Below are positions 51,204 to 60,271 of a DNA stretch of 64,000 nt, piece after piece. Each line of letters starts with the position of its first letter. The stretch's first letter is position 1. Origin of the DNA: Heyndrickxia acidicola (GTDB lineage Bacteria > Bacillota > Bacilli > Bacillales > Bacillaceae_C). The DNA is taken from positions 446,847 through 510,846 of the forward strand of contig NZ_KV440953.1 of assembly GCF_001636425.1 (NCBI RefSeq). Direction: 5' to 3'. The notes beneath the pieces are model-generated. The model did not search any database. It was not told the origin of the DNA and saw only the letters and a program-made list of their open reading frames with translations. The translations under genes were made by a program, and so were the position numbers.

Positions 51204-52523
51204 ATGCATTTATATGGAACCCAAAAGGTCAACGAAAATGGCCATCTGCAAATAGGCGGAGTAGATACGATGGAATTGGTTAAAAATTATGGTACGCCTT
51301 TGTATGTCTATGATGTACAGCTCATTAGAGAAAGGGCAAGGTCATTTAAACATACATTTGAAAAGCTGGGAGTGCGTTCGCAAGTAGCCTATGCAAGCAA
51401 GGCCTTTTCATCCATCGCCATGCTTAATCTTGCTGAAGAAGAGGGTTTGTCTTTGGATGTGGTCTCAGGAGGAGAATTATATACGGCTCTTGCTGCACAA
51501 TTCCCGACTAAGAAGATTCACTTTCATGGGAATAACAAAAGCAGAGAAGAACTGTTAATGGCTATAGAACACAAAATTGGCTGTGTGGTAGTCGACAATT
51601 TTTATGAGCTGGACCTATTAACGGGGTTATGCAGTGAAAAGGACTGCAAGATGGATATTCTATTAAGGATAACTCCGGGAATAGAAGCCCATACACATGA
51701 CTATATCCTGACAGGCCAGGAGGATTCTAAATTTGGCTTTGACCTGCAGAATGGACAGGCGGAAGAAGCCTTAAAGCTTTCTTTGGAGTCTGATCATGTA
51801 AATCTGCTTGGTGTTCATTGCCATATTGGTTCACAAATATTTGAAACGACTGGTTTCGTGCTTGCTGCTCACAAAATCATTGATAAATTGCATGACTGGG
51901 AGAAGAAGTATTCCTATTTTCCATCTGTTTTAAACTTGGGGGGAGGATTCGGAATCAGGTATACAGAAGAAGATGTTCCGCTGGCTCCATCTGATTATGT
52001 CGAAAAAATTGTAATCGAAGTAAAGCGTCATACAGAAAGTCTTGATTTGCCAATGCCTGAAATTTGGATTGAACCAGGCAGGTCGCTAGTCGGCGAAGCA
52101 GGAACTACTCTTTATTCCATTGGTTCAAGCAAACAGGTACCGGATGTAAGGAAATATTTAGCTGTAGATGGCGGCATGAGTGATAATATTCGTCCTGCGC
52201 TCTATGAAGCAAAATATGAAGCTGCTTTAGCGAACCGTCCAAACGACGCTGTGGAAGAATATGTATCCATCGCAGGGAAGTGCTGTGAATCAGGAGATAT
52301 GCTCATCTGGGACTTGCCGCTTCCAAAAACAAATAACGACGATATTTTGGCTGTTTTCTGTACAGGAGCATATGGATACTCAATGTCAAATAATTATAAT
52401 CGTATTCCACGCCCTCCGGTTGTCTTTGTTGAAAATGGAGAAGCTCAATTGGTGATAAGACGTGAAACATATGAAGATATTATTCGTCATGATCTTCCTT
52501 ATAATGTCAATGTTCAATCTTAA
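51204..52523 (+). CDS. lysA: Diaminopimelate decarboxylase
   Basis: Last step of lysine synthesis: PLP-dependent decarboxylation of meso-diaminopimelate. The 439-residue fold-III protein has the PLP lysine in VAYASKAFSS (about 62), HFHGNNKSREEL, the phosphate site in LNLGGGFGIRY, IEPGRSLVGEAG, and the other active-site Cys in GKCCESGDML with Tyr in GAYGYSMSNNYN. I start at ATG 51204 behind GGAGATG; the ATG at 51189 lacks a ribosome site. Close to B. subtilis LysA, and placed after spoVAF as there. Confidence 0.96.
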   Translation: MHLYGTQKVNENGHLQIGGVDTMELVKNYGTPLYVYDVQLIRERARSFKHTFEKLGVRSQVAYASKAFSSIAMLNLAEEEGLSLDVVSGGELYTALAAQFPTKKIHFHGNNKSREELLMAIEHKIGCVVVDNFYELDLLTGLCSEKDCKMDILLRITPGIEAHTHDYILTGQEDSKFGFDLQNGQAEEALKLSLESDHVNLLGVHCHIGSQIFETTGFVLAAHKIIDKLHDWEKKYSYFPSVLNLGGGFGIRYTEEDVPLAPSDYVEKIVIEVKRHTESLDLPMPEIWIEPGRSLVGEAGTTLYSIGSSKQVPDVRKYLAVDGGMSDNIRPALYEAKYEAALANRPNDAVEEYVSIAGKCCESGDMLIWDLPLPKTNNDDILAVFCTGAYGYSMSNNYNRIPRPPVVFVENGEAQLVIRRETYEDIIRHDLPYNVNVQS

Positions 52524-52619
52524 TAGATTCAAAGGATTGCGAAAAAAAAAGAAAATAGGTACAATAACGAGTAAGAACAAATTTTGTTACGGAGCTTATA
52601 CTGGTATTGGGAGATAAAA

Positions 52620-52772
52620 ATGCGTAAAAAAATGTCTGGTTATTTATTCTGTTAATCATGGCTGCACTCATTTGGGGTGTGTACGATTGTTTTTTTCTTC
52701 TACCTGGTAAGTAAAGCAGACACCGTCCTATCCAAAAATGGCAATGTACAGGTAGAATACTGTTTATTCTAA
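52620..52772 (+). pseudogene. Probable frameshifted small membrane-protein gene
   Basis: An ATG behind GGGAGATAA opens MRKKMSGYLF and stops at once. Two single-base shifts (near 52653 and within 52685-52700, beside a T7 run) join it to LIMAALIWGV, then IVFFFYLVSKADTVL and SKNGNVQVEYCLF. Together these give a basic N terminus, one transmembrane helix and a short outside tail. No family is recognised. Reading errors in homopolymers could explain the shifts as well as decay. Confidence 0.35.
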
Positions 52773-52806
52773 GAAGGCATGGTCTATACTGTAAGGAAAA
52801 AGGTAA

Positions 52807-53216
<410 letters not shown>

Positions 53217-53288
53217 TTAGAGGAAAGTATAAAATTTTTTATTACTTTATAGATTGAAACGCTCTACATACTTTAATAATTTATAATA

Positions 53289-53400
53289 GGCTTTGTTAAA
53301 GGACGCCGTTGTTTTTTAGCTCATTCGTGTGAAACAGAAGTTTCACACGACTTTCAGCTCAGCTAAAAAACGAGCAGTTTTCAAAATAAAAATTTAAGAT
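53289..53400 (+). repeat. Nested-palindrome MITE-like element, copy 4
   Basis: Starts GGCTTTGTTAAAGG. It then has TTTTTTAGCTCATT, hairpin CGTGTGAAAC/GTTTCACACG, TTCAGCTCAGCTAAAAAAC and GAGCAGTTTTCAAAATA. The arms are in the order of copy 2; the second hairpin is merged with the right outer arm. Confidence 0.8.
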
Positions 53401-53531
53401 TTATTATTGAACTTGAAAATTGGAATTTTTGTGGTTTTTGCTCTATAGATTAGAGCGGAAATAAATAGCCAATTTATGTGAAACCTTATGGCTTACGCTT
53501 TTCTTAGCCAAGCGATGCCTTTGCATTTTTT

Positions 53532-54044
53532 TCACTTTTGACTTAACGCAACTAATCTCATTTTCTCAATTTCAGAACGGTCTCTGACTAAATGTCTGTT
53601 AACAATAAAGTGATTTTGCAGATCACTTGGCATATTCCATTGGAAGTCGTTCTTTTTACACTCTGTCAAGCACAGCTGTAAAAGCTTAGAGTCAAGAATG
53701 GGAAGGTCAATGCTTTTATAAGGTTGACCTGAGCTAAGTTTTGCAATAGAGACATCTAAAATATTCAGGAGTTTAGGGTAGTCCAATCCGAGGTGATGGA
53801 TATCCTGTTCTTTTTTACTTAATAGATTCCTAGATCTGGTTAATAACCGGGAGGCACCTTTTAGGTTCCTGCGGCGGTAATGATAGAATGCAACGGCCAC
53901 CTGGATGAGACCTACCCACACTGAATCCCTGTTGAAATCATTGGACTCTTTCCAATATTCCTCTAAAATTTCATGGCACTCAAAGTAATCCCGATCCCCA
54001 TGAAAATGAATTAAATAAGATATATATTCGGAAGGATAATGCAA
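53532..54044 (-). CDS. ypuF: DUF309 domain protein (YpuF)
   Basis: A 170-residue helical protein of the DUF309 family. The signature FHGDRDYFECHEILEEYW then KESND lies at about 13-36, and VWVGLIQVAVAFYHYRRRNL then KGA follows at about 42-63. Function unknown. The start is TTG 54044 behind GGAGAGGAG (about 10 bases). B. subtilis ypuF lies next to scpA in the same way. Confidence 0.87.
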   Translation of the reverse strand: MHYPSEYISYLIHFHGDRDYFECHEILEEYWKESNDFNRDSVWVGLIQVAVAFYHYRRRNLKGASRLLTRSRNLLSKKEQDIHHLGLDYPKLLNILDVSIAKLSSGQPYKSIDLPILDSKLLQLCLTECKKNDFQWNMPSDLQNHFIVNRHLVRDRSEIEKMRLVALSQK

Positions 54045-54195
54045 TGTTTATAAACTCCTCTCCATAAAGCTTTCCTTGATACTTAGCGGTAGCACGAAAT
54101 AGATTGTAGATGATGCACCGTTCTAGCTTATCATATGTATCCTCAAGAACTCCAAGGTTTCAATTTTTTAACATCTATAAAAATAAACCAATAAA

Positions 54196-54232
54196 GGGAA
54201 AAGAAATCGGCAGCTAGACCGACTTCTTTTCG
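54196..54232 (-). terminator. Terminator of the YjcZ-type gene
   Basis: On the minus strand GAAAAGAAGTCGG and CCGATTTCTTTTC form a stem with one central mismatch, followed by CCC and T residues. Confidence 0.75.
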
Positions 54233-54257
54233 AGGATTTATCCTTGTGTTCTTGTTT

Positions 54258-54350
54258 TTAGTAAATATATGCAGCGCCAACGATAATCAATAAAATAAAT
54301 AATACTACGATTAACGCAAAGCCTCCGCCATATCCAACTCCGTCTCCCAT
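54258..54350 (-). CDS. YjcZ family small sporulation peptide
   Basis: A 30-residue peptide: Gly-rich MGDGVGYGGGFALIVVLFIL, then LIIVGAAYIY. The Gly-Tyr-Gly-rich head plus single transmembrane helix is the hallmark of YjcZ/SscA-type sporulation peptides. AGGAGGG precedes the ATG. It has its own terminator. Expression late in sporulation is a family inference; no sigma-E or sigma-K promoter was identified. Confidence 0.88.
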   Translation of the reverse strand: MGDGVGYGGGFALIVVLFILLIIVGAAYIY

Positions 54351-54552
54351 GTAAATCCCTCCTGTTTTTTCATTCGATGTATTGTATGTAGAACGGAATA
54401 AAGGTGTATGGGCCAGAGCCCAAAGGGGGAAATTTCTATTTGTAAAGTCCGGGGATTAGGAAGACTGTGAAAAAATTTTTATTGGAGGATGCCTTATAAT
54501 CATCTATACTATTAATAGCCCTTTAGGCTTGAATATTAGAATTGGTGATTGT

Positions 54553-55314
54553 ATGGAGTATAATGTAAAAATCGAAGCTTTTGAAGGACCTTTGGATCTT
54601 TTGCTTCACTTGATAAATCGTCTTGAAATTGATATATATGATATCCCTATGTCTGAAATTACCGAACAATATCTACTATATGTCCATGCAATGAAGGAAC
54701 TGGAGTTAGATATTGCGAGTGAGTATTTAGTCATGGCTGCTACCCTGCTTGCAATAAAAAGCAAAATGCTGCTTCCTCAGCAGGAAGAAGAATTTTTTGA
54801 GGATGAGCTCGAACCCGATATGGAAGATCCACGGGACAATCTTGTTGAACAGCTGGTTGTTTACAGAAAATACAAAGAGGCTGCCCAGCAGTTGAAGAAC
54901 CTGGAAATGGACCGCGGCCAAATGTTTACAAAGCCCCCAAGTGATTTGACAGAATTGATGACTGAAACTCAGATGGATAAACAGGAAGTCGAAGTATCGC
55001 TCTATGATATGATTGGCGCATTAAATAAGCTGTTAAGAAGAAAGAAGCTTCAAAAGCCGTTATCAACTAAAATAGCCCGGCAGGAAATATCAATTGAAAC
55101 GAGAATGGATGAAATAACAAAAGAATTGAATTCAATTCGGGGAAAAAAAAGTTTCTATTCACTCTTCCCTTATCAGGACAAAGAGCATATTGTTATTACC
55201 TTTTTAGCAGTATTGGAATTAATGAAAAGGAATGAAATTTTTGTGGACCAGGAAGGAAATTTTGAAGAAATTTATGTTGCCCGGAAAGGAGCGAGCGTAG
55301 TTGGAAACAACTAA
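54553..55314 (+). CDS. scpA: Segregation and condensation protein A
   Basis: Kleisin subunit that closes the SMC ring in chromosome condensation. The 253-residue protein has the N-terminal SMC-neck segment MEYNVKIEAFEGPLDLLLHL then INRLEIDIYDI, a central acidic linker, and a C-terminal winged helix ending EGNFEEIYVARK. I start at ATG 54553, since ScpA begins at this methionine and GGTGAT precedes it; the frame is open to 54529. Overlaps scpB by 14 bases. Confidence 0.95.
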   Translation: MEYNVKIEAFEGPLDLLLHLINRLEIDIYDIPMSEITEQYLLYVHAMKELELDIASEYLVMAATLLAIKSKMLLPQQEEEFFEDELEPDMEDPRDNLVEQLVVYRKYKEAAQQLKNLEMDRGQMFTKPPSDLTELMTETQMDKQEVEVSLYDMIGALNKLLRRKKLQKPLSTKIARQEISIETRMDEITKELNSIRGKKSFYSLFPYQDKEHIVITFLAVLELMKRNEIFVDQEGNFEEIYVARKGASVVGNN

Positions 55315-55894
55315 TTGGAAAGGGATCCTAGAAAGCTTGCTTTTCGCTGCGGGTGACGAAGGACTATCCATTAAACAAATGATGGCTGTACTTGAAGTAG
55401 AGGAAGAAAAAACGATTGAACTTATTCATACGCTCAAAGAAGAGTATGAAAATGATCCAGATAGAGGTATTACCCTGGTCGAGATAGCGAATACATATCA
55501 ACTGGCAACCAAAAAGGAGAACGCGGATTATCTAAAGCGATTGGTTGAAGCTCCTGGTTCTTCTACACTTTCACAGGCTGCACTTGAGACACTCGCCATT
55601 GTTTCCTATAAACAGCCGATCACAAGGCTGGAAATAGAAGAAATACGGGGTGTAAAAACAGAACGGCCATTGCAAACTTTAATGGCAAAAGGACTGATCA
55701 AGGAAGCTGGCCGTGCAGGAGGAGCAGGCAGGGCCATTTTATATGGTACTACGAAAGAATTCCTTGATTATTTTGGGTTAAAGGACTTAAGTGAACTTCC
55801 GCCGCTATCCCAGGATATTGATGAAGAAAATGATCTCGACGAAGCGGATTTATTTTTTGAGAAATTCAAAGAGTCGATGGAAACTAATGAATAA
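55301..55894 (+). CDS. scpB: Segregation and condensation protein B
   Basis: Dimeric partner of ScpA in the SMC complex; 197 residues with two winged-helix domains (about 10-80 and 90-165). Conserved SQAALETLAIVSYKQPITR then LEIEEIRGV is clear. Start is TTG 55301 behind AAAGGAG, inside the end of scpA, so the pair is coupled. An acidic tail (EENDLDEADLFFEKF) ends the protein. Terminator follows. Confidence 0.95.
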   Translation: METTNWKGILESLLFAAGDEGLSIKQMMAVLEVEEEKTIELIHTLKEEYENDPDRGITLVEIANTYQLATKKENADYLKRLVEAPGSSTLSQAALETLAIVSYKQPITRLEIEEIRGVKTERPLQTLMAKGLIKEAGRAGGAGRAILYGTTKEFLDYFGLKDLSELPPLSQDIDEENDLDEADLFFEKFKESMETNE

Positions 55895-55902
55895 TAGAAG
55901 AC

Positions 55903-55940
55903 AAGAGGCTGTTTGCTTAGCAAATGGCCTCTTTTTTATT
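55903..55940 (+). terminator. Terminator after scpAB
   Basis: AAGAGGC..TTTG pairs with CAAA..GGCCTCTT, followed by T6; 9 bases after the scpB stop. Confidence 0.85.
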
Positions 55941-55941
55941 C

Positions 55942-55967
55942 ATATCAACCTTGGTTCTGCATAAACT
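55942..55967 (+). promoter_or_regulatory. Possible sigma-E promoter of dacB-spmAB
   Basis: ATATC (55942-55946), 13 bases, CATAAACT (55960-55967): resembles sigma-E -35 ATATT and -10 CATACAAT with three mismatches in total. dacB-spmAB is sigma-E-dependent in B. subtilis. Confidence 0.45.
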
Positions 55968-56072
55968 TGTACAAAGATGGGGTGAAGTTGGGTGAGAGAA
56001 AAGATCGTGACGGCTGCCATGTGATTCTCTCCGGAAATACTGCAGATAATGAAAAGGAAGAGGAGCACTTAT

Positions 56073-57188
56073 ATGAAACATTTCCTTGCACGTTTATTCA
56101 TCGTGATGATGCTTTTAGCACTCATGCCTTCTAAGCCGGCCTCTGCAAGCATTTCTGTCGGAGCGGCCAGCGCAATATTAATGGATCAGGATACCGGGCG
56201 GATTCTATATGAAAAAAATGCTAACCAGCCTAGGAGAATTGCATCCATAACAAAAATAATGACGGCTATTCTTGCGATAGAATCGGGTAAACTGAATGAT
56301 ACATTTATGATAAGTGAAACTGCAGTCCGAACGGAAGGCTCTTCCCTTTATTTAAAGGCAGGAGAAAAAAGAAAGCTGGTGGATTTGGTTTACGGTCTGA
56401 TGCTTCGTTCCGGGAATGATGCAGCTAATGCCATTGCTGAACATGTAGGAGGGAGTATACAGGGATTTGTTTTCTTAATGAATCAAAAAGCCAAAGAAAT
56501 AGGCATGCTTAATACCCATTTTTCCAATCCAAGCGGACTGGATGACAGTTCAGACCACTTTTCAACAGCCTACGATATGGCTGTCCTTACGCGTTATGCC
56601 ATGCAAAATAAAACATACGAAAAAATTGCAGGAACTAAAATGTATAAGGGCTGGAAAAATAAGAACAGGCTTTTAACCGAAAAATATAAATATTGTACAG
56701 GGGGGAAAACAGGTTTTACCAAGCTGGCTAGAAGGACTCTCGTTACAACGGCTTCAAAGGATGGTGAAAATTTGATTTCTGTTACTCTGAATGATTCTGA
56801 CGATTGGAATGATCATATTTCCATGTATGAATATGGATTCAAGAACTTCCATCCTACTATAATTCTAGAAAAGGGTTTGGTGAATGCCATAACGACGAAG
56901 TATCTAAAAAACCATGTATATATTAAAAACGATGTTGTATATCCCTTGAAAAAACAGGAGGAATCGGATATTCATGTGGACTATCAGCTTGTAAAACCAA
57001 GTGAAAAATGGAAGAGTCCCAAAAAAATACCGCATATCGTGGGAAAAGCTATTATTTATATGGACAATAAACAAATCCGGCGTATCCCGGTCTACTATAG
57101 CACGGAAAAACAAACTGAAAAAACCAGCTGGCTTGGGATCTTCAAGCAGGTACTGTTTATTCAGTTAGGTGTAATGAACAATGGTTAA
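56073..57188 (+). CDS. dacB: D-alanyl-D-alanine carboxypeptidase DacB (PBP5*)
   Basis: Sporulation-specific carboxypeptidase that lowers cross-linking in spore cortex. The 371-residue protein has a signal peptide (about 1-26), SxxK in RRIASITKIMTA, SGN in LRSGNDAAN and KTG in TGGKTGFTKLA. A C-terminal PBP5-type domain and membrane anchor follow. I use ATG 56073 behind GAGGAG; the frame is open to 56049. The stop overlaps the spmA start, and dacB-spmA-spmB is the B. subtilis operon. Confidence 0.94.
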   Translation: MKHFLARLFIVMMLLALMPSKPASASISVGAASAILMDQDTGRILYEKNANQPRRIASITKIMTAILAIESGKLNDTFMISETAVRTEGSSLYLKAGEKRKLVDLVYGLMLRSGNDAANAIAEHVGGSIQGFVFLMNQKAKEIGMLNTHFSNPSGLDDSSDHFSTAYDMAVLTRYAMQNKTYEKIAGTKMYKGWKNKNRLLTEKYKYCTGGKTGFTKLARRTLVTTASKDGENLISVTLNDSDDWNDHISMYEYGFKNFHPTIILEKGLVNAITTKYLKNHVYIKNDVVYPLKKQEESDIHVDYQLVKPSEKWKSPKKIPHIVGKAIIYMDNKQIRRIPVYYSTEKQTEKTSWLGIFKQVLFIQLGVMNNG

Positions 57189-57774
57189 TTATATTTGGAT
57201 CGGGATGACCATTGTCGGGCTTATTTTTGCTGCAGTAAATGGAAGAATGAAACAAGTAAATGAAGCCATTTTTCATTCTGCAAATGAAGCTGTTACACTA
57301 TGTATTGGATTAATCAGTATACTGGTTTTCTGGCTGGGCATCATGAAAATTGCAGAAGAATCGGGACTGCTTTATAAATTTTCCAGGCTCTGCCATCCGT
57401 TAATAAAACGGCTATTCCCTGAAGTGCCAGGAGACCATCCTGCGATGGGGTATATCGTTTCCAATATTATGGCGAATATGTTTGGTTTAGGCAATGCAGC
57501 TACACCACTGGGCATAAAGGCGATGGAGCAATTGAAAGAATTGAATGGAGGAAAGCCGGTTGCGAGCCGTTCTATGATTACCTTTTTGGCATTAAACACA
57601 TCTGGTCTTACATTGATACCTACAACCGTTATTGCAATAAGAATGAATTATCATTCTGCATCGCCGACAGAAATTGTCGGTCCTACTTTGCTCGCTACAG
57701 CAATTGCAACTATTGTAGCCATTTTAATAGACCGGTATTTTTATTTCAGAAGAAAGCGGAAAGGGGGAGAATAG
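57181..57774 (+). CDS. spmA: Spore maturation protein A
   Basis: A 197-residue membrane protein with about four helices and the nucleoside-transporter-like gate segment NIMANMFGLGNAATPLGIKA. With SpmB it is needed for full spore core dehydration. ATG 57181 overlaps the dacB end by 8 bases. The stop codon TAG touches the spmB ATG directly. Confidence 0.93.
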   Translation: MVNYIWIGMTIVGLIFAAVNGRMKQVNEAIFHSANEAVTLCIGLISILVFWLGIMKIAEESGLLYKFSRLCHPLIKRLFPEVPGDHPAMGYIVSNIMANMFGLGNAATPLGIKAMEQLKELNGGKPVASRSMITFLALNTSGLTLIPTTVIAIRMNYHSASPTEIVGPTLLATAIATIVAILIDRYFYFRRKRKGGE

Positions 57775-58305
57775 ATGCAAGTTATTTCCATGATCTCCAT
57801 CTGGATCATCCCCATTATGATCGGTTTTATATTGTTATACAGTGTTTGGAAAAAGATACCTGCCTATGAGATGTTTGTAGAAGGCGGAAAGGAAGGAATT
57901 AAAATTGCTGTATCCATCATTCCTTATCTGGTAGGAATGCTTGTAGCGATTACTATTTTCAGGGCATCAGGAGCGCTTGATTATTTTGTGAGTTTTCTCA
58001 AACCCTTTTTAAATTGGGCTGGAATACCTGCGGATGTTGTCCCTCTTGCCCTGATAAGGCCAATATCAGGGAACGCGGCTCTCGGCCTCATGAGTAATAT
58101 CCTTGCCGTCCACGGGCCTGATTCTTTTATTGGAAGGATGGCCTCCACTATACAGGGAAGTACAGATACGACCCTTTATGTATTAACGGTCTATTTCGGG
58201 GCTGTGGGAATAAAAAAAATGGGGGATGCTTTGAAGGTAGGGCTTCTAGCTGACTTGGCAGGTATACTGGCAGCAATCTTTATAGTGTCCTGGATATTTG
58301 GCTAA
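57775..58305 (+). CDS. spmB: Spore maturation protein B
   Basis: A 176-residue partner of SpmA, with about four helices and the matching gate segment ALIRPISGNAALGLMSNILA (about 90-110) and TIQGSTDTTLYVLTVYFGA. Starts immediately after the spmA stop. GGGGGAG lies before it inside spmA. It is the last gene before a repeat-filled gap. Confidence 0.93.
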   Translation: MQVISMISIWIIPIMIGFILLYSVWKKIPAYEMFVEGGKEGIKIAVSIIPYLVGMLVAITIFRASGALDYFVSFLKPFLNWAGIPADVVPLALIRPISGNAALGLMSNILAVHGPDSFIGRMASTIQGSTDTTLYVLTVYFGAVGIKKMGDALKVGLLADLAGILAAIFIVSWIFG

Positions 58306-58841
58306 GGCTCTTTTCGTAAACTTTGTTGCTATTTGACACAAAAAGGAGTATAAACCCAGATTCAGTATTAAAACTTTTAATAGCTTACGAAAAGATGCCA
58401 CGAAGACAGACAACATAGGGAATAATCCTTTATACGTGAATCAACAATTTATGTGAAACCAGCCTTGGCTAAAGCAATCCGCTTGTATTTTTCCATATCA
58501 ATAGGCGCTGTAAAAGATCTATGTTGATTTTGAACCTATGTTAATTGGAGCAGATACGCGAGATTCCTGCTTAAAAAACGTCTTAGGTGAGAATCCTGCG
58601 GAGAATGTGACGACTTATTCCCTGCCGCCCAGGGAAAGCGAGTGCCTGCAGCGTAAATCAACAGGAAGAATAACAAAGCTTAAAAATAATATGGAGAGTG
58701 GGCTGCAGTTAAATGTGAACAGGGAGGATAGAAACTCAGCAATTACGCAAATATTGCCTGAGCTTCTTTGCTTTTTACTCTACATGTGTAATAATTCTTA
58801 AGGTAAGACTAGAAATACCTAAAATAGAGGTGGAATTTGAA
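58306..58841. repeat. Gene-free gap with R4 and R3 repeats
   Basis: R4 copy 2 (58312-58462) shows CTCTTTTCGTAAACTTTGTT, GAAAAGATGCCACGAAGACA and CAATTTATGTGAAACC in the same order as 23052-23200. R3 copy 3 (58617-58680) shows GGAAAGCGAGTGCCTGCAGC then GTAAATCAACAGG. An 87-codon open frame at 58538-58801 crosses the R3 copy and looks accidental. Confidence 0.65.
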
Positions 58842-59570
58842 ATGGAAAGACTACAGAAAGTAATTGCTCACGCAGGAGCAGCTTCTCGCCGCAAAGCGGA
58901 GGAATTAATTATAGAAGGGAAAGTAAAGGTTAACGGAAAGGTTGTTAAAGAGCTTGGAACAAAAGTTTCATCCTCTGACCGTGTGGAGGTAAACGGCATC
59001 CCGTTGGAAAGCGAAGAAAAGGTTTATTTCTTATTCTATAAACCAAGAGGAGTTATTTCAGCAGTCAGTGATGATAAAGACAGGAAAGTAGTAACAGATT
59101 ACTTTCCGCTAATCAAGCAGCGCATTTATCCGATTGGCCGTCTTGATTATGATACATCCGGCATTCTTCTTTTAACAAACGATGGAGATTTTGCCAATCT
59201 CTTAATGCACCCTCGTTATGAAATTGATAAAACCTACGTTGCACGGCTGCAGGGCATTCCGACAAAGCAGTCCCTTAGACAGCTGGAAAAAGGCGTAAAG
59301 CTGGAAGATGGAGTGACAGCACCTGCAAAAACGAAAGTCCTTTCTGCAGAAAAGCAAAAGCAGAGATCTATTGTAGAAATCACCATCCATGAAGGAAAGA
59401 ATCGCCAGGTCAGAAGGATGTTTGAAGCAGTGGGCCATCCAGTTCAAAAATTAAAGCGAGAACGCTTTGCTTTTTTAACCTTAAACGGACTGAACGCCGG
59501 AGAAAGCAGAGAATTAACGCCGCATGAAGTAAAACAACTGAGAGCATTGGCGGAAACTGGCAGCCATTAA
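58842..59570 (+). CDS. rluB: 23S rRNA pseudouridine(2605) synthase RluB
   Basis: A 242-residue RsuA-family pseudouridine synthase. An S4 RNA-binding domain (about 3-60, QKVIAHAGAASRRKAEELI) precedes the catalytic domain with the nucleophile Asp in IGRLDYDTSGILLLTND (about 103) and RQVRRMFEAVGHPV near 190. I start at ATG 58842 behind GAGGTG; the GTG at 58830 overlaps that site. Position between spmB and resA matches ypuL of B. subtilis. Confidence 0.94.
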   Translation: MERLQKVIAHAGAASRRKAEELIIEGKVKVNGKVVKELGTKVSSSDRVEVNGIPLESEEKVYFLFYKPRGVISAVSDDKDRKVVTDYFPLIKQRIYPIGRLDYDTSGILLLTNDGDFANLLMHPRYEIDKTYVARLQGIPTKQSLRQLEKGVKLEDGVTAPAKTKVLSAEKQKQRSIVEITIHEGKNRQVRRMFEAVGHPVQKLKRERFAFLTLNGLNAGESRELTPHEVKQLRALAETGSH

Positions 59571-59665
59571 TGTTGTTGGAAGAGTGCGGGCAAAGGGAGA
59601 AGAAAAAAGAAAGTTGTAAAAATTCACATAACCTTCAAAGAATTCTTAAATTTACAGGTTTAAAA

Positions 59666-59674
59666 TGCTATAAT
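59666..59674 (+). promoter_or_regulatory. Extended -10 promoter upstream of resA
   Basis: TGCTATAAT is an extended -10 element 42 bases before the resA ATG; no good -35 is seen, which would suit an activator such as ResD. Confidence 0.45.
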
Positions 59675-59715
59675 AGATTAAAACTGTGACCGTTTTCATA
59701 AAGGGGTGTGGCGCT

Positions 59716-60255
59716 ATGACTCAAATAAAGCAAAAAAGGCTGGTCATTCGCAGCTTAATTCTGCTGGTTCTGCTGGGGGCAGTCGGTTATACTCTATATT
59801 CCAATTTAACGAAAGCAAGCCAGGGAGAAATCCATGTGGGGCAAACAGCTCCTGATTTTGTTTTAAAAGATATGAACGGAAAAACGCATCAGCTGTCACA
59901 TTACAGAGGCAAGGGTGTATTTTTGAATTTTTGGGGAACTTGGTGCGATCCCTGCAAGAGGGAAATGCCATATATGAATGATTTGTATGAGGAATACCAT
60001 AAAAAAGGTGTAGAAATATTAGCTGTACATGTAAAGGATACTAGATATCTTGTAGAAAACTTCATTAAGCAATATGGACTTCAATTTCCAGTTATGATAG
60101 ACAAAGACGGAGACGTTCAGAATGAGTATGGGATTGATCCTTTGCCTGAATCGCTGTTAATCGGCCCCGATGGAAGGGTGAAAAAAATCATTATTGGAAA
60201 TCAGAATTTAAAAGAAAAAGATTTTAGAAGTTTATTTGACAGCATTAAGCCGTAA
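59716..60255 (+). CDS. resA: Thiol-disulfide oxidoreductase ResA
   Basis: Membrane-anchored extracytoplasmic thioredoxin-like protein that reduces the haem-binding cysteines of apocytochrome c. The 179-residue protein has an N-terminal anchor (about 9-28) and the active site NFWGTWCDPCKRE (CxxC at about 75-78). Glu and cis-Pro elements follow, though the usual TTF after the cis-Pro is replaced by ESL in PLPESLLIG. ATG 59716 follows AAGGGG. First gene of resABCD(E). Confidence 0.94.
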   Translation: MTQIKQKRLVIRSLILLVLLGAVGYTLYSNLTKASQGEIHVGQTAPDFVLKDMNGKTHQLSHYRGKGVFLNFWGTWCDPCKREMPYMNDLYEEYHKKGVEILAVHVKDTRYLVENFIKQYGLQFPVMIDKDGDVQNEYGIDPLPESLLIGPDGRVKKIIIGNQNLKEKDFRSLFDSIKP

Positions 60256-60271
60256 TAAAGGGGTTTTTTCT

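Noticed and set aside
58538-58801. 87-codon frame between spmB and rluB
   Set aside because: It crosses R3 repeat sequence, has no ribosome site and low-complexity joins.
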